In this document: one piece after another, positions 35,749-46,566 of the stretch | Layout: each line of letters starts with the position of its first letter | Numbering within the stretch: the first letter of the stretch is position 1 | Assembly (NCBI GenBank): GCA_036009625.1 | Contig: DASYLJ010000108.1 | Coordinates: 1 to 64,000, forward strand | Direction: 5' to 3' | DNA: 64,000 nt | DNA from: DASYLJ01 sp036009625 | GTDB taxonomy: Bacteria > Desulfobacterota > Binatia > DP-6 | Notes under the pieces: generated by a model | Told to the model about the DNA's origin: nothing | The model's input: the letters and a program-made list of their open reading frames with translations, nothing else | The model's database searches: none | Program-made: the position numbers and the translations under genes

Positions 35749-36303
35749 ATGGCGCTCACCGAGAACCGCTCCGTCCCGCTCGGCACCCCATGCCCCGACT
35801 TCCAGTTGCCGCGCGTGGACGGGGGCATCTTCGCCCGGGACGACGCCGGCGACAAACCCGTGCTGGCGGTCCTCTTCATCTGCAACCACTGCCCCTACGT
35901 CCAGGCCATCGAGGAGCGGCTGATCGCGCTCGGGCGCGAGTACGGACCGCGCGGCGTCCAGCTGGTGGGCATCTGCTCGAACGATCCCACCGACTATCCC
36001 GACGACAGCCCCGAGAACCTGCTGCGACGCTGGCGCGAGCTGCACTACGACTTCCCGTATCTGATCGATGCCGATCAGGACGTGGCGCGCGCGTTCGACG
36101 CCGTCTGCACGCCGGACATCTTCGTCTACGACCGCGCCCGGCGTCTCGCCTACCACGGTCGTCTCGACGACAGCTGGAAGGAGCCCGCGAAGGTGCAGCG
36201 GCGCGAGCTGGCGGCGGCGTTCGACGCGCTGCTGGCCGGGGCGGCCCCGGCGCGCGAGCAGATCGTGTCGATGGGATGCTCGATCAAGTGGCGGCGGGCG
36301 TAG
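35749..36303 (+). CDS. Thioredoxin-fold redoxin (AhpC/TSA-like)
   Basis: The 184-residue protein matches the common thioredoxin-family group with F-I-C-N-H-C-P-Y-V near residue 44-52, in which C46 and C49 form C-N-H-C. Other landmarks are D-F-Q-L-P near 17 and C-T-P-D-I-F-V-Y-D near 122-130. Probably a cytoplasmic peroxiredoxin-like or thiol-disulphide protein; no signal peptide. It is convergent with the DksA-type gene (3 bp between stops) and divergent from the small gene at 35712. Confidence 0.85.
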   Translation: MALTENRSVPLGTPCPDFQLPRVDGGIFARDDAGDKPVLAVLFICNHCPYVQAIEERLIALGREYGPRGVQLVGICSNDPTDYPDDSPENLLRRWRELHYDFPYLIDADQDVARAFDAVCTPDIFVYDRARRLAYHGRLDDSWKEPAKVQRRELAAAFDALLAGAAPAREQIVSMGCSIKWRRA

Positions 36304-36306
36304 CGC

Positions 36307-36672
36307 CTACGAGTACTTGCGCTTGCGCTCGTCCGCTTCCTGCAGCGACTTGCATTCGATGCAGAGCGTGGTGACGGGGCGCGCCTTCAGGCGGGCGAAG
36401 CCGATCTCCTCGCCGCACTCCTCGCACTTTCCGTACTCGCCGTCGTCGATGCGGACGAGCGCCTCCTCGATCTTCGTGATGAGCTTCCGCTCGCGGTCAC
36501 GGATGCGGAGGGTGAGGTTGCGGTTGCCTTCGAGGGTGGCCCGGTCGGCCGGGTCGGGGAACTGCTCGCGGTGCTCGCCCATGCCGTCGACGGTGCGACC
36601 GGCTTCGCCGAGGAGCTCCTGTTTCCGCTCGTGTAGCAGCTTCTGGAGAATGCTGAGTTCGCGCTGTCTCAT
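36307..36672 (-). CDS. dksA: DksA/TraR-type transcription factor
   Basis: The 121-residue protein has the DksA plan: an N-terminal coiled-coil, a D-x-x-D-like tip (F-P-D-P-A-D-R-A near residues 38-45), then a four-Cys zinc finger C-E-E-C-G...C-I-E-C near 83-106. It would bind RNA polymerase through the secondary channel and act with ppGpp. It is closest in length to the short DksA/TraR proteins of deltaproteobacteria. Only 3 bp separate its stop from the convergent redoxin stop. Single gene; start ATG 36672. Confidence 0.88.
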   Translation of the reverse strand: MRQRELSILQKLLHERKQELLGEAGRTVDGMGEHREQFPDPADRATLEGNRNLTLRIRDRERKLITKIEEALVRIDDGEYGKCEECGEEIGFARLKARPVTTLCIECKSLQEADERKRKYS

Positions 36673-36729
36673 GCGAATCGCGCGACGGTACCATCGCGAC
36701 TTTTGAGGCGCAACGATGAAGTGCTGGTT

Positions 36730-38409
36730 TCACGAGGGCGGGGTCATCCCGACGACCTCGTAGAGGACGGCCCCCAGGGGCGCGCGGGTCGGATCGGCGA
36801 ACCAGTCGTGCAGGCTGGGGCCGTCGCGTCGCGCGACCTCGCGGATGTCGGCGACAAACGGCAGTGGATCGAGCGTACCGAGCAGGAGGAAGACCTGATC
36901 GCCGGTGCCGAGAACCGTCTGCGCCGCTATTGCGGGACTCGAGCCCATGGCTGACGTCTCGCCGAGGTAGCTCGCGTCCGCGTGCGTGTAGTGGGTGATG
37001 TTCTCGCCCGGTCGTCCGAGCGACGGCGTCGTCAGGACGAGCGACCCCGACGGGACCAGCGCCTCGATCGCGGCGCGGGCGCGGTCGACCTGCGGCTCCT
37101 GGAACGGATCGCGCTCTCCCGAGCCCTGCGCGACACGTGTGAGCCCGACGGTCGCCATGGCCGCTGCGGGTGCGACGGCGGCGAGCGCCGGCGGGAGCAC
37201 CAGGCTCACGAGCGCGGCGCCACCGAGCGCCAGCTCGACGGTGCGCACGCGGGACGCGTGTTCGCGCGGCACGACGCCGAGGATCGTCGCGATGACGGCC
37301 ACCGCGACGAGGCGCCATGGCCACGGTCCCGTCGACAGCCAGCGGCAGCCCTGGGCCGTGCCGATGGCGGCGAGGGCCAACAGGCAGAGCGCGACCCCGA
37401 CGAGATAGCGCGCGTCGCCGTGTCCCCAGCAGCTGTAGAAGAGGAACGCGACGATGGCGTAGGGCCCGAAGGCGCCGGCGATGGGCGCCCGTCGCCGGAC
37501 GGCGATGCAGAGCGCGCCGAGCGCGGGAATCAGCAGGAGCCCGAACGCATCCCACAGGTAGCGCAGGTGGACGGGGAGGGTGGCGGGCAGGTGCGCGAAA
37601 CGGAAGCCGCCGCCCGAGACCAAGCTCGCCAGGAGTGCGGGTGGCGTGGCGGCGAGGACGTGACGGAACTCGCTCCCCTGGGTGAAGGCGAACGGGTGCC
37701 CCTGCGTGATGGTGTTGTAGGCGAGCAACGGCACGAGGCCGACGCCGAACGCGAGCCCGCCCCGCACGAGCGTGCGCAGCGGAAGCCGCGGCGCGACGGC
37801 GCCGACCGCGAGCCCCCAGAGCACCGCATCGGGACGGATGCTGCACGCGTAGCCCAGCACGAACCCGGCGAGCGTGGTGCGGCCACGCCAGGCGGCCCAC
37901 ACGGCAACGAGCGCCAGCAGATGCGCCGGCAGGTCGCGCGCGACGGTGATGCCCCAGTAGTGCACCTCGGCCGGCACGACGAGCAGTGCCCACATGACGG
38001 CGACGCCGGCCGCGGCGCCCGCGAGCTGTCCGACGCCGAGCCCGAGCGCCGCCAGCAACGCGAGATAGAGGAGCGGATTCAGCAGGTGCTGGGCGCGCTC
38101 GCCGCCGATCGCTCCGGCGGCAGCGAGCAGGAGGGGGAAGCCTGGCGGGTAGCGCGAGTAGAGGTGTCCGTCGCGATAGATGTACGTCTGGAAGAGCGCA
38201 TCGACCGGGACGTCCGGCGCGTGGCCATACGGCGAGAGGCGGCGCACGATCGTCGCATCGTGGAAGACGGTGCCGTGGCGCAGGTCGTCGGCGAAGGTCA
38301 GGAAGGCGAACTGATCGCTCGCCAGGTACCACGTCGTGCGGCGCTCGAGGCCGCGCGCGGCGACGACGAGCGCCAGCACCGCCAGCACGATCACGAGCCC
38401 CGTACGCAC
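36730..38409 (-). CDS. Polytopic glycosyltransferase (GT39/PMT-like)
   Basis: The 559-residue membrane protein has about 11-12 helices. After the first helix comes a periplasmic loop with S-D-Q-F-A-F-L-T-F-A-D-D, the acidic motif expected in GT-C enzymes, then Y-S-R-Y-P-P-G-F-P near residue 84-92, a hallmark of GT39-like polyprenol-phosphate-sugar transferases. The C-terminus is a soluble tail. Donor and acceptor unknown; it may decorate lipids or proteins outside the membrane. Its ATG 38409 lies directly after the terminator hairpin of the upstream gene, so it needs its own promoter or readthrough. Confidence 0.75.
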   Translation of the reverse strand: MRTGLVIVLAVLALVVAARGLERRTTWYLASDQFAFLTFADDLRHGTVFHDATIVRRLSPYGHAPDVPVDALFQTYIYRDGHLYSRYPPGFPLLLAAAGAIGGERAQHLLNPLLYLALLAALGLGVGQLAGAAAGVAVMWALLVVPAEVHYWGITVARDLPAHLLALVAVWAAWRGRTTLAGFVLGYACSIRPDAVLWGLAVGAVAPRLPLRTLVRGGLAFGVGLVPLLAYNTITQGHPFAFTQGSEFRHVLAATPPALLASLVSGGGFRFAHLPATLPVHLRYLWDAFGLLLIPALGALCIAVRRRAPIAGAFGPYAIVAFLFYSCWGHGDARYLVGVALCLLALAAIGTAQGCRWLSTGPWPWRLVAVAVIATILGVVPREHASRVRTVELALGGAALVSLVLPPALAAVAPAAAMATVGLTRVAQGSGERDPFQEPQVDRARAAIEALVPSGSLVLTTPSLGRPGENITHYTHADASYLGETSAMGSSPAIAAQTVLGTGDQVFLLLGTLDPLPFVADIREVARRDGPSLHDWFADPTRAPLGAVLYEVVGMTPPS

Positions 38410-38411
38410 GA

Positions 38412-38439
38412 AGCCCCCGGAAGCATGCTTCCGGGGGCT
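38412..38439 (-). terminator. Perfect 14-bp palindromic hairpin
   Basis: A 28-base perfect palindrome (AGCCCCCGGAAGCA and its complement) lies between the exported-protein gene (ends 38477) and the start codon of the next gene (38409). It resembles the hairpin at 39182 (shared CCCCCGGA). Terminator likely; no T-run. Confidence 0.6.
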
Positions 38440-38476
38440 CCTGCAAACGTCGGGACTCTGGAGCGTGCGTCGCCCG

Positions 38477-39091
38477 TCAGGGCGGGCAGCCTTCGAGCTC
38501 GGGCTTGGTGACCTTGAAGGCCTTCGGGCCAGTGTTGCTCACCTTGCCGTCGGCGCCGAACTTGACGCAGTAGCGGTCGCCTCCGGTGATCGACAGCGTG
38601 AGGTAGGCGTCGGTACCGAGGTTCGGCGGCAGGACGGTGACGAGACCGTTCTTCCCGGAGACGGTCGCCTTGACCGAGAAGATCGATCCTGGCGTCCGCT
38701 TGATGGTGACGAGCTTCACCGGACCCTGCTCGCCCTTGGCATCCTTGTAGCGGAACCCGGTGGCGCCGACGGCGACCCAGAACGGCTTGCCGTTGATCGA
38801 GTTGCCCTGCGGCAGGTTGAAGATCTGCGACGTGGGGTTGGTGCCGTTGGCGATGAGCTGGAGGATGGCCCCACCCGCGCTGCCGGGCAGGGTCGGGTTA
38901 CCGACGATCGTCTCTGGGCTCTGGATCTCGTGCGCCGAGGCGCTGATCAGGCGCGCCGTCGGATCGACGCCCGGTTGGGGGTCTTTCACGGTGATCGACT
39001 TGCCCTGGATGGTCTGATCGGCCGCAGAGGCGGAGCCCGCGGCGGTGACCAGCACGCAGGCGGCGAGCAGGCTCGAAAGGATCGCTTTCAT
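38477..39091 (-). CDS. Exported beta-rich protein, tandem paralogue 2
   Basis: A 204-residue protein with signal peptide (cut after A-S-A near residue 22). The mature start A-D-Q-T-I-Q-G-K-S-I-T-V-K-D-P and blocks G-N-P-T-x-x-G-S-A-G-G-A-I-L-x-L, G-K-P-F-W-x-A-x-G-x-T-G-F-R-Y-K-D and E-Q-G-P-V-K-L-V are shared with the protein at 39252, so they are tandem duplicates. N-G-T near residue 82 is a sequon. Family not known to me; probably a beta-sandwich surface protein. A strong hairpin follows its stop. Confidence 0.65.
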   Translation of the reverse strand: MKAILSSLLAACVLVTAAGSASAADQTIQGKSITVKDPQPGVDPTARLISASAHEIQSPETIVGNPTLPGSAGGAILQLIANGTNPTSQIFNLPQGNSINGKPFWVAVGATGFRYKDAKGEQGPVKLVTIKRTPGSIFSVKATVSGKNGLVTVLPPNLGTDAYLTLSITGGDRYCVKFGADGKVSNTGPKAFKVTKPELEGCPP

Positions 39092-39181
39092 GCCGTTGTC
39101 GCTACCGTCGCATGTGCGGGGGTGTCAAGGAGAAAACATGGCGCGTGCCATGTGTGGTTCCATGCACGGCGCCGTACGCAC

Positions 39182-39215
39182 GACGCCCCCGGAGGCGTCT
39201 GCCTCCGGGGGCGTC
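39182..39215 (-). terminator. 15-bp stem hairpin between tandem paralogues
   Basis: Bases 39182-39196 pair perfectly with 39201-39215 over a GTCT loop, between the two exported paralogues. The stem shares the GCCCCCGGA motif with the hairpin after the second paralogue. Terminator likely; no T-run. Confidence 0.6.
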
Positions 39216-39251
39216 CCGATGGGTCGATCCCTGAGCTGACGGGCTACCTGC

Positions 39252-40001
39252 TCAGTCGAGCAGATCGCCCGGCAGGGCCAGGAAGGCACGGCTGGGCGAG
39301 CCGTACATCAATGTCGTCGTGGTCGTGCTGCTGCTGGTGGTCGTCGTGGTCACCAACGTGGTGGTCGTCGTCGTGGGCGGACCTCCACCCGGGCAGCCCT
39401 GGGCGAGCGGCTTCTTGGCGCGGAACAGCTTCGTGCCCTTGTTCGTGATCTGACTCTCGGGCCCGTACTGCACGCAGTAGCGTTCGCCGTTGTTGCCGGT
39501 GCCGATCTTGAGCGTCATGAACCCGGAGTTGCCGGGGTTCGGCGGTACCACGTTGACCGTGCCGTTCTTCCCGCTGACCTGCGCCTTCATGAGGAAGTTG
39601 GCGCTCGGCGTGCGCTTGATGAGCACGAGCTTCACCGGACCCTGCTCGCCGCGGCTGTCGCGATACTTGAAGCCGGTGGAGCCGATGGCCGTCCAGAACG
39701 GCTTGCCGCTCACCGACGTGCCCTGGGGCAGGACGAAGGCCTGGTCGCTCGACGAGGCGCCGAGTGCGGTGAGACGAAGGATGGCGCCGCCTGCGCTACC
39801 CGCGACCGTCGGGTTGCCGACGATCGTGTTCGGGCTACCCTTCTCCTTGGCGATGCCGACGATCTTGCGCTTCGTCGCGTCGCTCGGGTTCTTCACCGTG
39901 AGCGCGCGGCCGAGAATGGTCTGATCGGCTGCCAGAGCCAGGCTGCCGGCGAGGGCCAACAGGAGCGCCGGAGCGAGGACGAACCTGGAAAGCTTACGCA
40001 T
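39252..40001 (-). CDS. Exported beta-rich protein with Thr-rich tail, tandem paralogue 1
   Basis: A 249-residue protein: signal peptide to about residue 24 (L-A-L-A-A), the same beta-rich domain as the 38477 protein (I-L-G-R-A-L-T-V-K-N, then G-K-P-F-W-T-A-I-G-S-T-G-F-K-Y-R-D), then after C-P-G-G-G-P-P a tract of threonines and serines (~residues 207-232) and a short end. The Thr tract looks like a flexible linker or O-glycosylated stalk. GAGGAGG four bases before ATG 40001 supports the start. Function unknown. Confidence 0.65.
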   Translation of the reverse strand: MRKLSRFVLAPALLLALAGSLALAADQTILGRALTVKNPSDATKRKIVGIAKEKGSPNTIVGNPTVAGSAGGAILRLTALGASSSDQAFVLPQGTSVSGKPFWTAIGSTGFKYRDSRGEQGPVKLVLIKRTPSANFLMKAQVSGKNGTVNVVPPNPGNSGFMTLKIGTGNNGERYCVQYGPESQITNKGTKLFRAKKPLAQGCPGGGPPTTTTTTLVTTTTTSSSTTTTTLMYGSPSRAFLALPGDLLD

Positions 40002-40070
40002 GCTGCCTCCTCTGTATGGGCCGTGTCACTACTTGCCCGGACGTCGCGTACCGCTGTCGGGTGCGTGGTG

Positions 40071-40742
40071 TCAAGGCATTTCAGTACAAAGCTGTGCGAT
40101 TTCCCGCATCCGCGGAGCCGCGGATCGGGGATCGCTGCAGTGCGGCAGGACGGCGAGGACCGGGAGCGCGGTCATCGCGGCCACGAGCGCGGGGTTGGAT
40201 GTCCCCGACGGGTCGGACTCGGCTGCGGGCTGCGAGAGGACGATGCCCCGGACATGGAGACCCTCGGCGCGCGCGACACGCGCGGTCAACGCACAATGGT
40301 TCAATGTTCCCAAGCGGTTGGCAGCGACGAGGAGCGTCGGCAGGGCGAGGCGCAGGGCCAGGTCGAGATAGCTGCAGGCGGCAGTGATGGGGACCAACAG
40401 ACCGCCGGCACCTTCGACGATGAGGACGTCTGCCGTTGCCGCTCGCCGCTCGATCAGCGCCACGATGCGCTCCACGTCGATGATGACGCCCTCTGCGGGG
40501 GCGGCGGCGGCGGGCGCCAACGGCGCACGCAGACGGTAGGGGCAGAGGTCGTCGAGTGGCGACGGGTCGCCCGCGGCATCGCGCAGGCGCATCGCATCCT
40601 CGGGCTCACCGGTCACGCCGGTTTCGATCGGCTTCACCACACCCACCCGGCGCCCCGTGGCGCGGAGCGCGTGCGCGAGGGCGCATGCCACGAACGTCTT
40701 GCCGACGCCGGTGTCGGTGCCGGTCACGAAGAGGATGCTCAC
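40071..40742 (-). CDS. bioD: Dethiobiotin synthetase
   Basis: The 223-residue enzyme has the BioD P-loop G-T-D-T-G-V-G-K-T near residue 7-15, V-K-P-I-E-T-G near 35 and V-E-G-A-G-G-L-L-V-P near 108-117, the Mg/ATP and substrate sites. It closes the ureido ring from 7,8-diaminopelargonate in biotin synthesis. Start GTG 40742 overlaps the bioA stop (GTGA), so translation is coupled. It is the third gene of bioF-bioA-bioD; bioB, bioC and bioH are not in the window. Confidence 0.93.
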   Translation of the reverse strand: MSILFVTGTDTGVGKTFVACALAHALRATGRRVGVVKPIETGVTGEPEDAMRLRDAAGDPSPLDDLCPYRLRAPLAPAAAAPAEGVIIDVERIVALIERRAATADVLIVEGAGGLLVPITAACSYLDLALRLALPTLLVAANRLGTLNHCALTARVARAEGLHVRGIVLSQPAAESDPSGTSNPALVAAMTALPVLAVLPHCSDPRSAAPRMREIAQLCTEMP

Positions 40743-42090
40743 GCGGCAGTCGCCTCGACGATGGCGTCGCGGGTCACGTCGACGAGCCGCTCGAGCTCGT
40801 CGGTCGTGATGGCGAGCGGCGGCATCAGGACGATGACGCCGCCGAGCGGACGCAGGATGACGCCACGGGCGCGCGCCGCGCGCACGACACGCTGTCCGAT
40901 GCGCGCCGACGTCGGGTGGGGCGTGCGGGTCGCACGCTCCGTCACCAGCTCGATGCCCACCATGAACCCTTCCTGACGGACGTCGCCGACATGGGGAAGG
41001 CCGGCGATGTCGGTCGTGAGGCGCGTGCGCAGCCGATCGATCTTGCCGGCGAGATGCTCGAGCGTGCGCTCCTCGCGGAACACGCGCAGGCTGGCCAGCG
41101 CGACGGCGCAGGCGAGGGCGTTGCCGGTGTAGGTGTGACCGTGGAAGAACGCGCGGAATTCCTCGTACGGCCCGAGGAAGGCCGCGAACACCGCCTCGGT
41201 GGCGAGCGTCGCGGCCAGCGGCAGATAGCCGCCGCTGATGCCCTTCGCGATGCAGAGGATGTCGGGTGTGATGCCGGCGTGCTCGCAGGCGAACATGCGT
41301 CCCGTGCGACCGAAGCCGGTCGCGACCTCGTCGGCGATCAGCAGCGCGCCGTGACGGTGGGCGAGAGTGTGGAGCGCGCGCAGGTACGCGGGTGGGTGCC
41401 GCCACATGCCGGCGGCACCCTGCATCAGCGGCTCGACGATGACGGCGGCGAGCGTCGAGCCGTGCTCCGCGAGCGTGCGCTCCGCGTCGGCGATCGCGGC
41501 GGCGAGGGCGCGCTCGGCGTCCATCCCCTGCTGCCAGCGGAACACGTGCGGCGGCGTCAGCCGGACGGCCGGGGTCACCACGCCGGCGAGGAATCGATGG
41601 AACGTCTCGGACCAGCCGACGCCGACGGCCCCGAGCGTATCGCCGTGATAGCCCTCGACGAGCGACGCGAACCGCACGCGCGCCGTGGCGCCGCAGAGTT
41701 GCTGGTACTGGAGGGCCAGACGCAGCGCCGCCTCGACGGCGGTCGCGCCGGCGTCGGAGTAGAAGACGCGCGTCAGCCCCGGCGGCACGATGGCGACGAG
41801 CTCGTGCGCCAGCTCGATCGAGGGCACGCTGCCGAGGCCGAGCAGCGTCGTGTGTGCGACGCGATCGAGCTGGTCGCGGATGGCCGCGTCGAGCGTGGGA
41901 TGGCGGTGTCCGTGGACGTTGCACCAGAGCGACGAGACGCCGTCGAGATACCGCCGCCCCTCGGTGTCGATGAGCGTGCGTCCCTCGGCCGATGCGATGA
42001 CGAGGGGCTCCTCGGTGAGCCAGTCGGCCATCTGGGTGAAGGGATGCCAGAGGTGGCGGTGATCCCAGTCGGCGAGGGTGCGCGGATCGG

Positions 42091-42094
<4 letters not shown>
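40739..42094 (-). CDS. bioA: Adenosylmethionine-8-amino-7-oxononanoate transaminase
   Basis: The 451-residue PLP aminotransferase begins with the BioA motif H-L-W-H-P-F-T-Q near residue 14-21 and has D-E-V-A-T-G-F-G-R-T near 255 and the PLP lysine in C-I-A-K-G-I-S-G-G-Y near 282. It makes 7,8-diaminopelargonate using SAM as amino donor. Start ATG 42094 overlaps the bioF stop (ATGA 42091-42094), and its stop overlaps the bioD start: a fully coupled three-gene operon. Confidence 0.94.
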
Positions 42095-43269
<1,175 letters not shown>

Positions 43270-43318
43270 CGAGGCGTGATGCCGTCGGAATCGTGTCTTG
43301 TCAACCGAGGATGCGGCC

Positions 43319-44688
<1,370 letters not shown>

Positions 44689-44692
<4 letters not shown>

Positions 44693-46566
44693 CTCCATTC
44701 GTCCTGACCCTGCTGAATGCCGCCCTCGTCGGCGTCTTCGTCTACCTGCTGCGCCGGCCGGGCCTGCTCGGCTTCGCCAAGCACGGTCGCTGGTACCTGA
44801 GCTGGTTCGCCGTCGGCCTCATCACGCTGATGGACGAGCTGACGTCGATCTTCTACGCCCCGGCGGAGGCACATCGCTTCATCGGGACGCAGGCCATCTT
44901 CTTCATCGCTGCGACGTCGCTCCTCATGCGCGTGCTGAGCAGTCGCATGGTGGAGATCGCCGAGATCCTCGAGCGCAACGAGATCCGCGGTGGCGGCGTG
45001 TACTCGTTCTCGTACCTCGTGCTCGGCCCGGTGGCGTCGTTCGTCGCCGTCGCGTCGATCATGGTGACGTACATCCTGACGGCGTGCATCTCGAGCGTCA
45101 GCGCCGTCGCCAACGGCACCGCGCTCATCGACATGGGACCGAGCACGATGCGGCTCGCGATCCTCGCCGTCATCTGGGCGGTCGCCGGCCTCAACATCCT
45201 CGGCATCCGTGAGAACGCCCGCGTGATCTTCGGCATCTTCATCGTCGCCGCGATCGTCCTGATGAACCTGATCGCGCTCGGTCTCCTCAACATCCCGCCG
45301 AACAGCATGAGCGTGATCGCGTCCAGCGCCACCGACTTCGGCACCTCGGTCTGGAACGGCGGCCCCATCGGCGCATTCCAGGTGGTCATCATCGGCATCG
45401 CGAGCTGCGTGCTCGCCTATTCCGGCATCGAGTCCGTCATCCAGACCGCGGGTCTGGTCGAGAACTGGCGCGACATCGCCAAGGCCTACTGGTTCCTGGC
45501 ACTGACGGTCGGCATCGTGACGCCGCTGATCTCGGCGCTGGCCCTGTCGGCGCCCATCGACTTCGCGGCGCACGAGAGCGACCTGATCACGCACTGGGCC
45601 ACCATCGTGGGCAACGTGCCGTTCGGCGCCACCGTCGGCATCATGGGCAGCGTCATCCTCGTGATGGCGGTGAACACGGCCTACGTGGCGTCGAGCGAGC
45701 TCATGGAGCGCGTCGCGCATCGCTACCGCTTCGACTGGCTCCTCGCCACCAATCGCCGCGCGGCGCTGCATCGCATCCACATCATCAACGCCATCCTCTA
45801 CACCGGCATCATCTTCATCACCGAGGGGTCGCAGAAGGTGCTGGCCGAGATGTACGCCGTCGGCCTGATCGCCAGCTTCTGCATCAACATCGGGTGCCTG
45901 CTGATCTACCGCTACAACCAGGGCACGAAGGAGATCCTGCCGTACTACACGTCGCGCACGGTGACCCTGCTGCTCGAGGTCGTGCTGATCGCGTGCTTCG
46001 TCTACCTCGCGGCGCATCGGCCGTACGGTACCGGGATGTGGGCCGGGGTGGTGGCGGCGCTCCTGATGATGGGCATCCCGTTCTCCAATCGCTTCGGGCC
46101 CGAAGTGAAGGAGAAACGACGCAGCGACTATCCCATGGAGCTGCTGCTGGCGCTCGGTGACGCCGACGGGCCGCTGCACGTGTGGTTCAAGCGGCCGGGC
46201 GAGGCCGATCTCACCGGCGACATGGCCACCGTCTACGTGACGTTCTTCTCGGTGCGCCAGCCCATTCCGCCCAAGCTCGGACCGGCGCACTTCCGGTTCC
46301 CGATCCAGGGGGGCAGCGTCTATCGCAGCATCAACGCGCTGCTCGAGCTCATCGTGGAAGAGCTCGACGGCCGTGACGTGACGATCCACTTCGGCTGGCC
46401 GACGTCCTCCTGGCTCGACCGCGTTGCGACCGGTGTCTTCGTCGCCAACCTCATGCGATTGCCGCTCATCTTCCGGACGTTGCGTTTCGCCATCGAGTCG
46501 ACGCCCCAGGCGTCCGCAGGCGACCGCGCCTCCCGCACCGGATGGCGCGGTGTGATCGGTACATGA
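44689..46566 (+). CDS. APC-superfamily permease with conserved soluble C-terminal domain (copy 1)
   Basis: The 625-residue protein has about 12 membrane helices with APC-like features (G-G-G-V-Y-S-F-S-Y near residue 101, Y-S-G-I-E-S-V-I-Q-T-A-G near 244) and a ~150-residue soluble C-terminal part from about residue 480, ending near H-F-G-W-P-T-S-S-W-L-D-R. It is a tandem duplicate of the gene starting at 46563, sharing long near-identical blocks. Start ATG 44689 overlaps the radA stop and its own stop overlaps the next start, so all three genes are translationally coupled. Substrate unknown; the conserved cytosolic tail may be regulatory. Confidence 0.78.

Noticed and set aside
39300..39380. 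Short tandem repeats suggesting a CRISPR or microsatellite
   Set aside because: These are ACC/ACG-type codons encoding the Thr/Ser-rich tract of the exported protein, in frame throughout.
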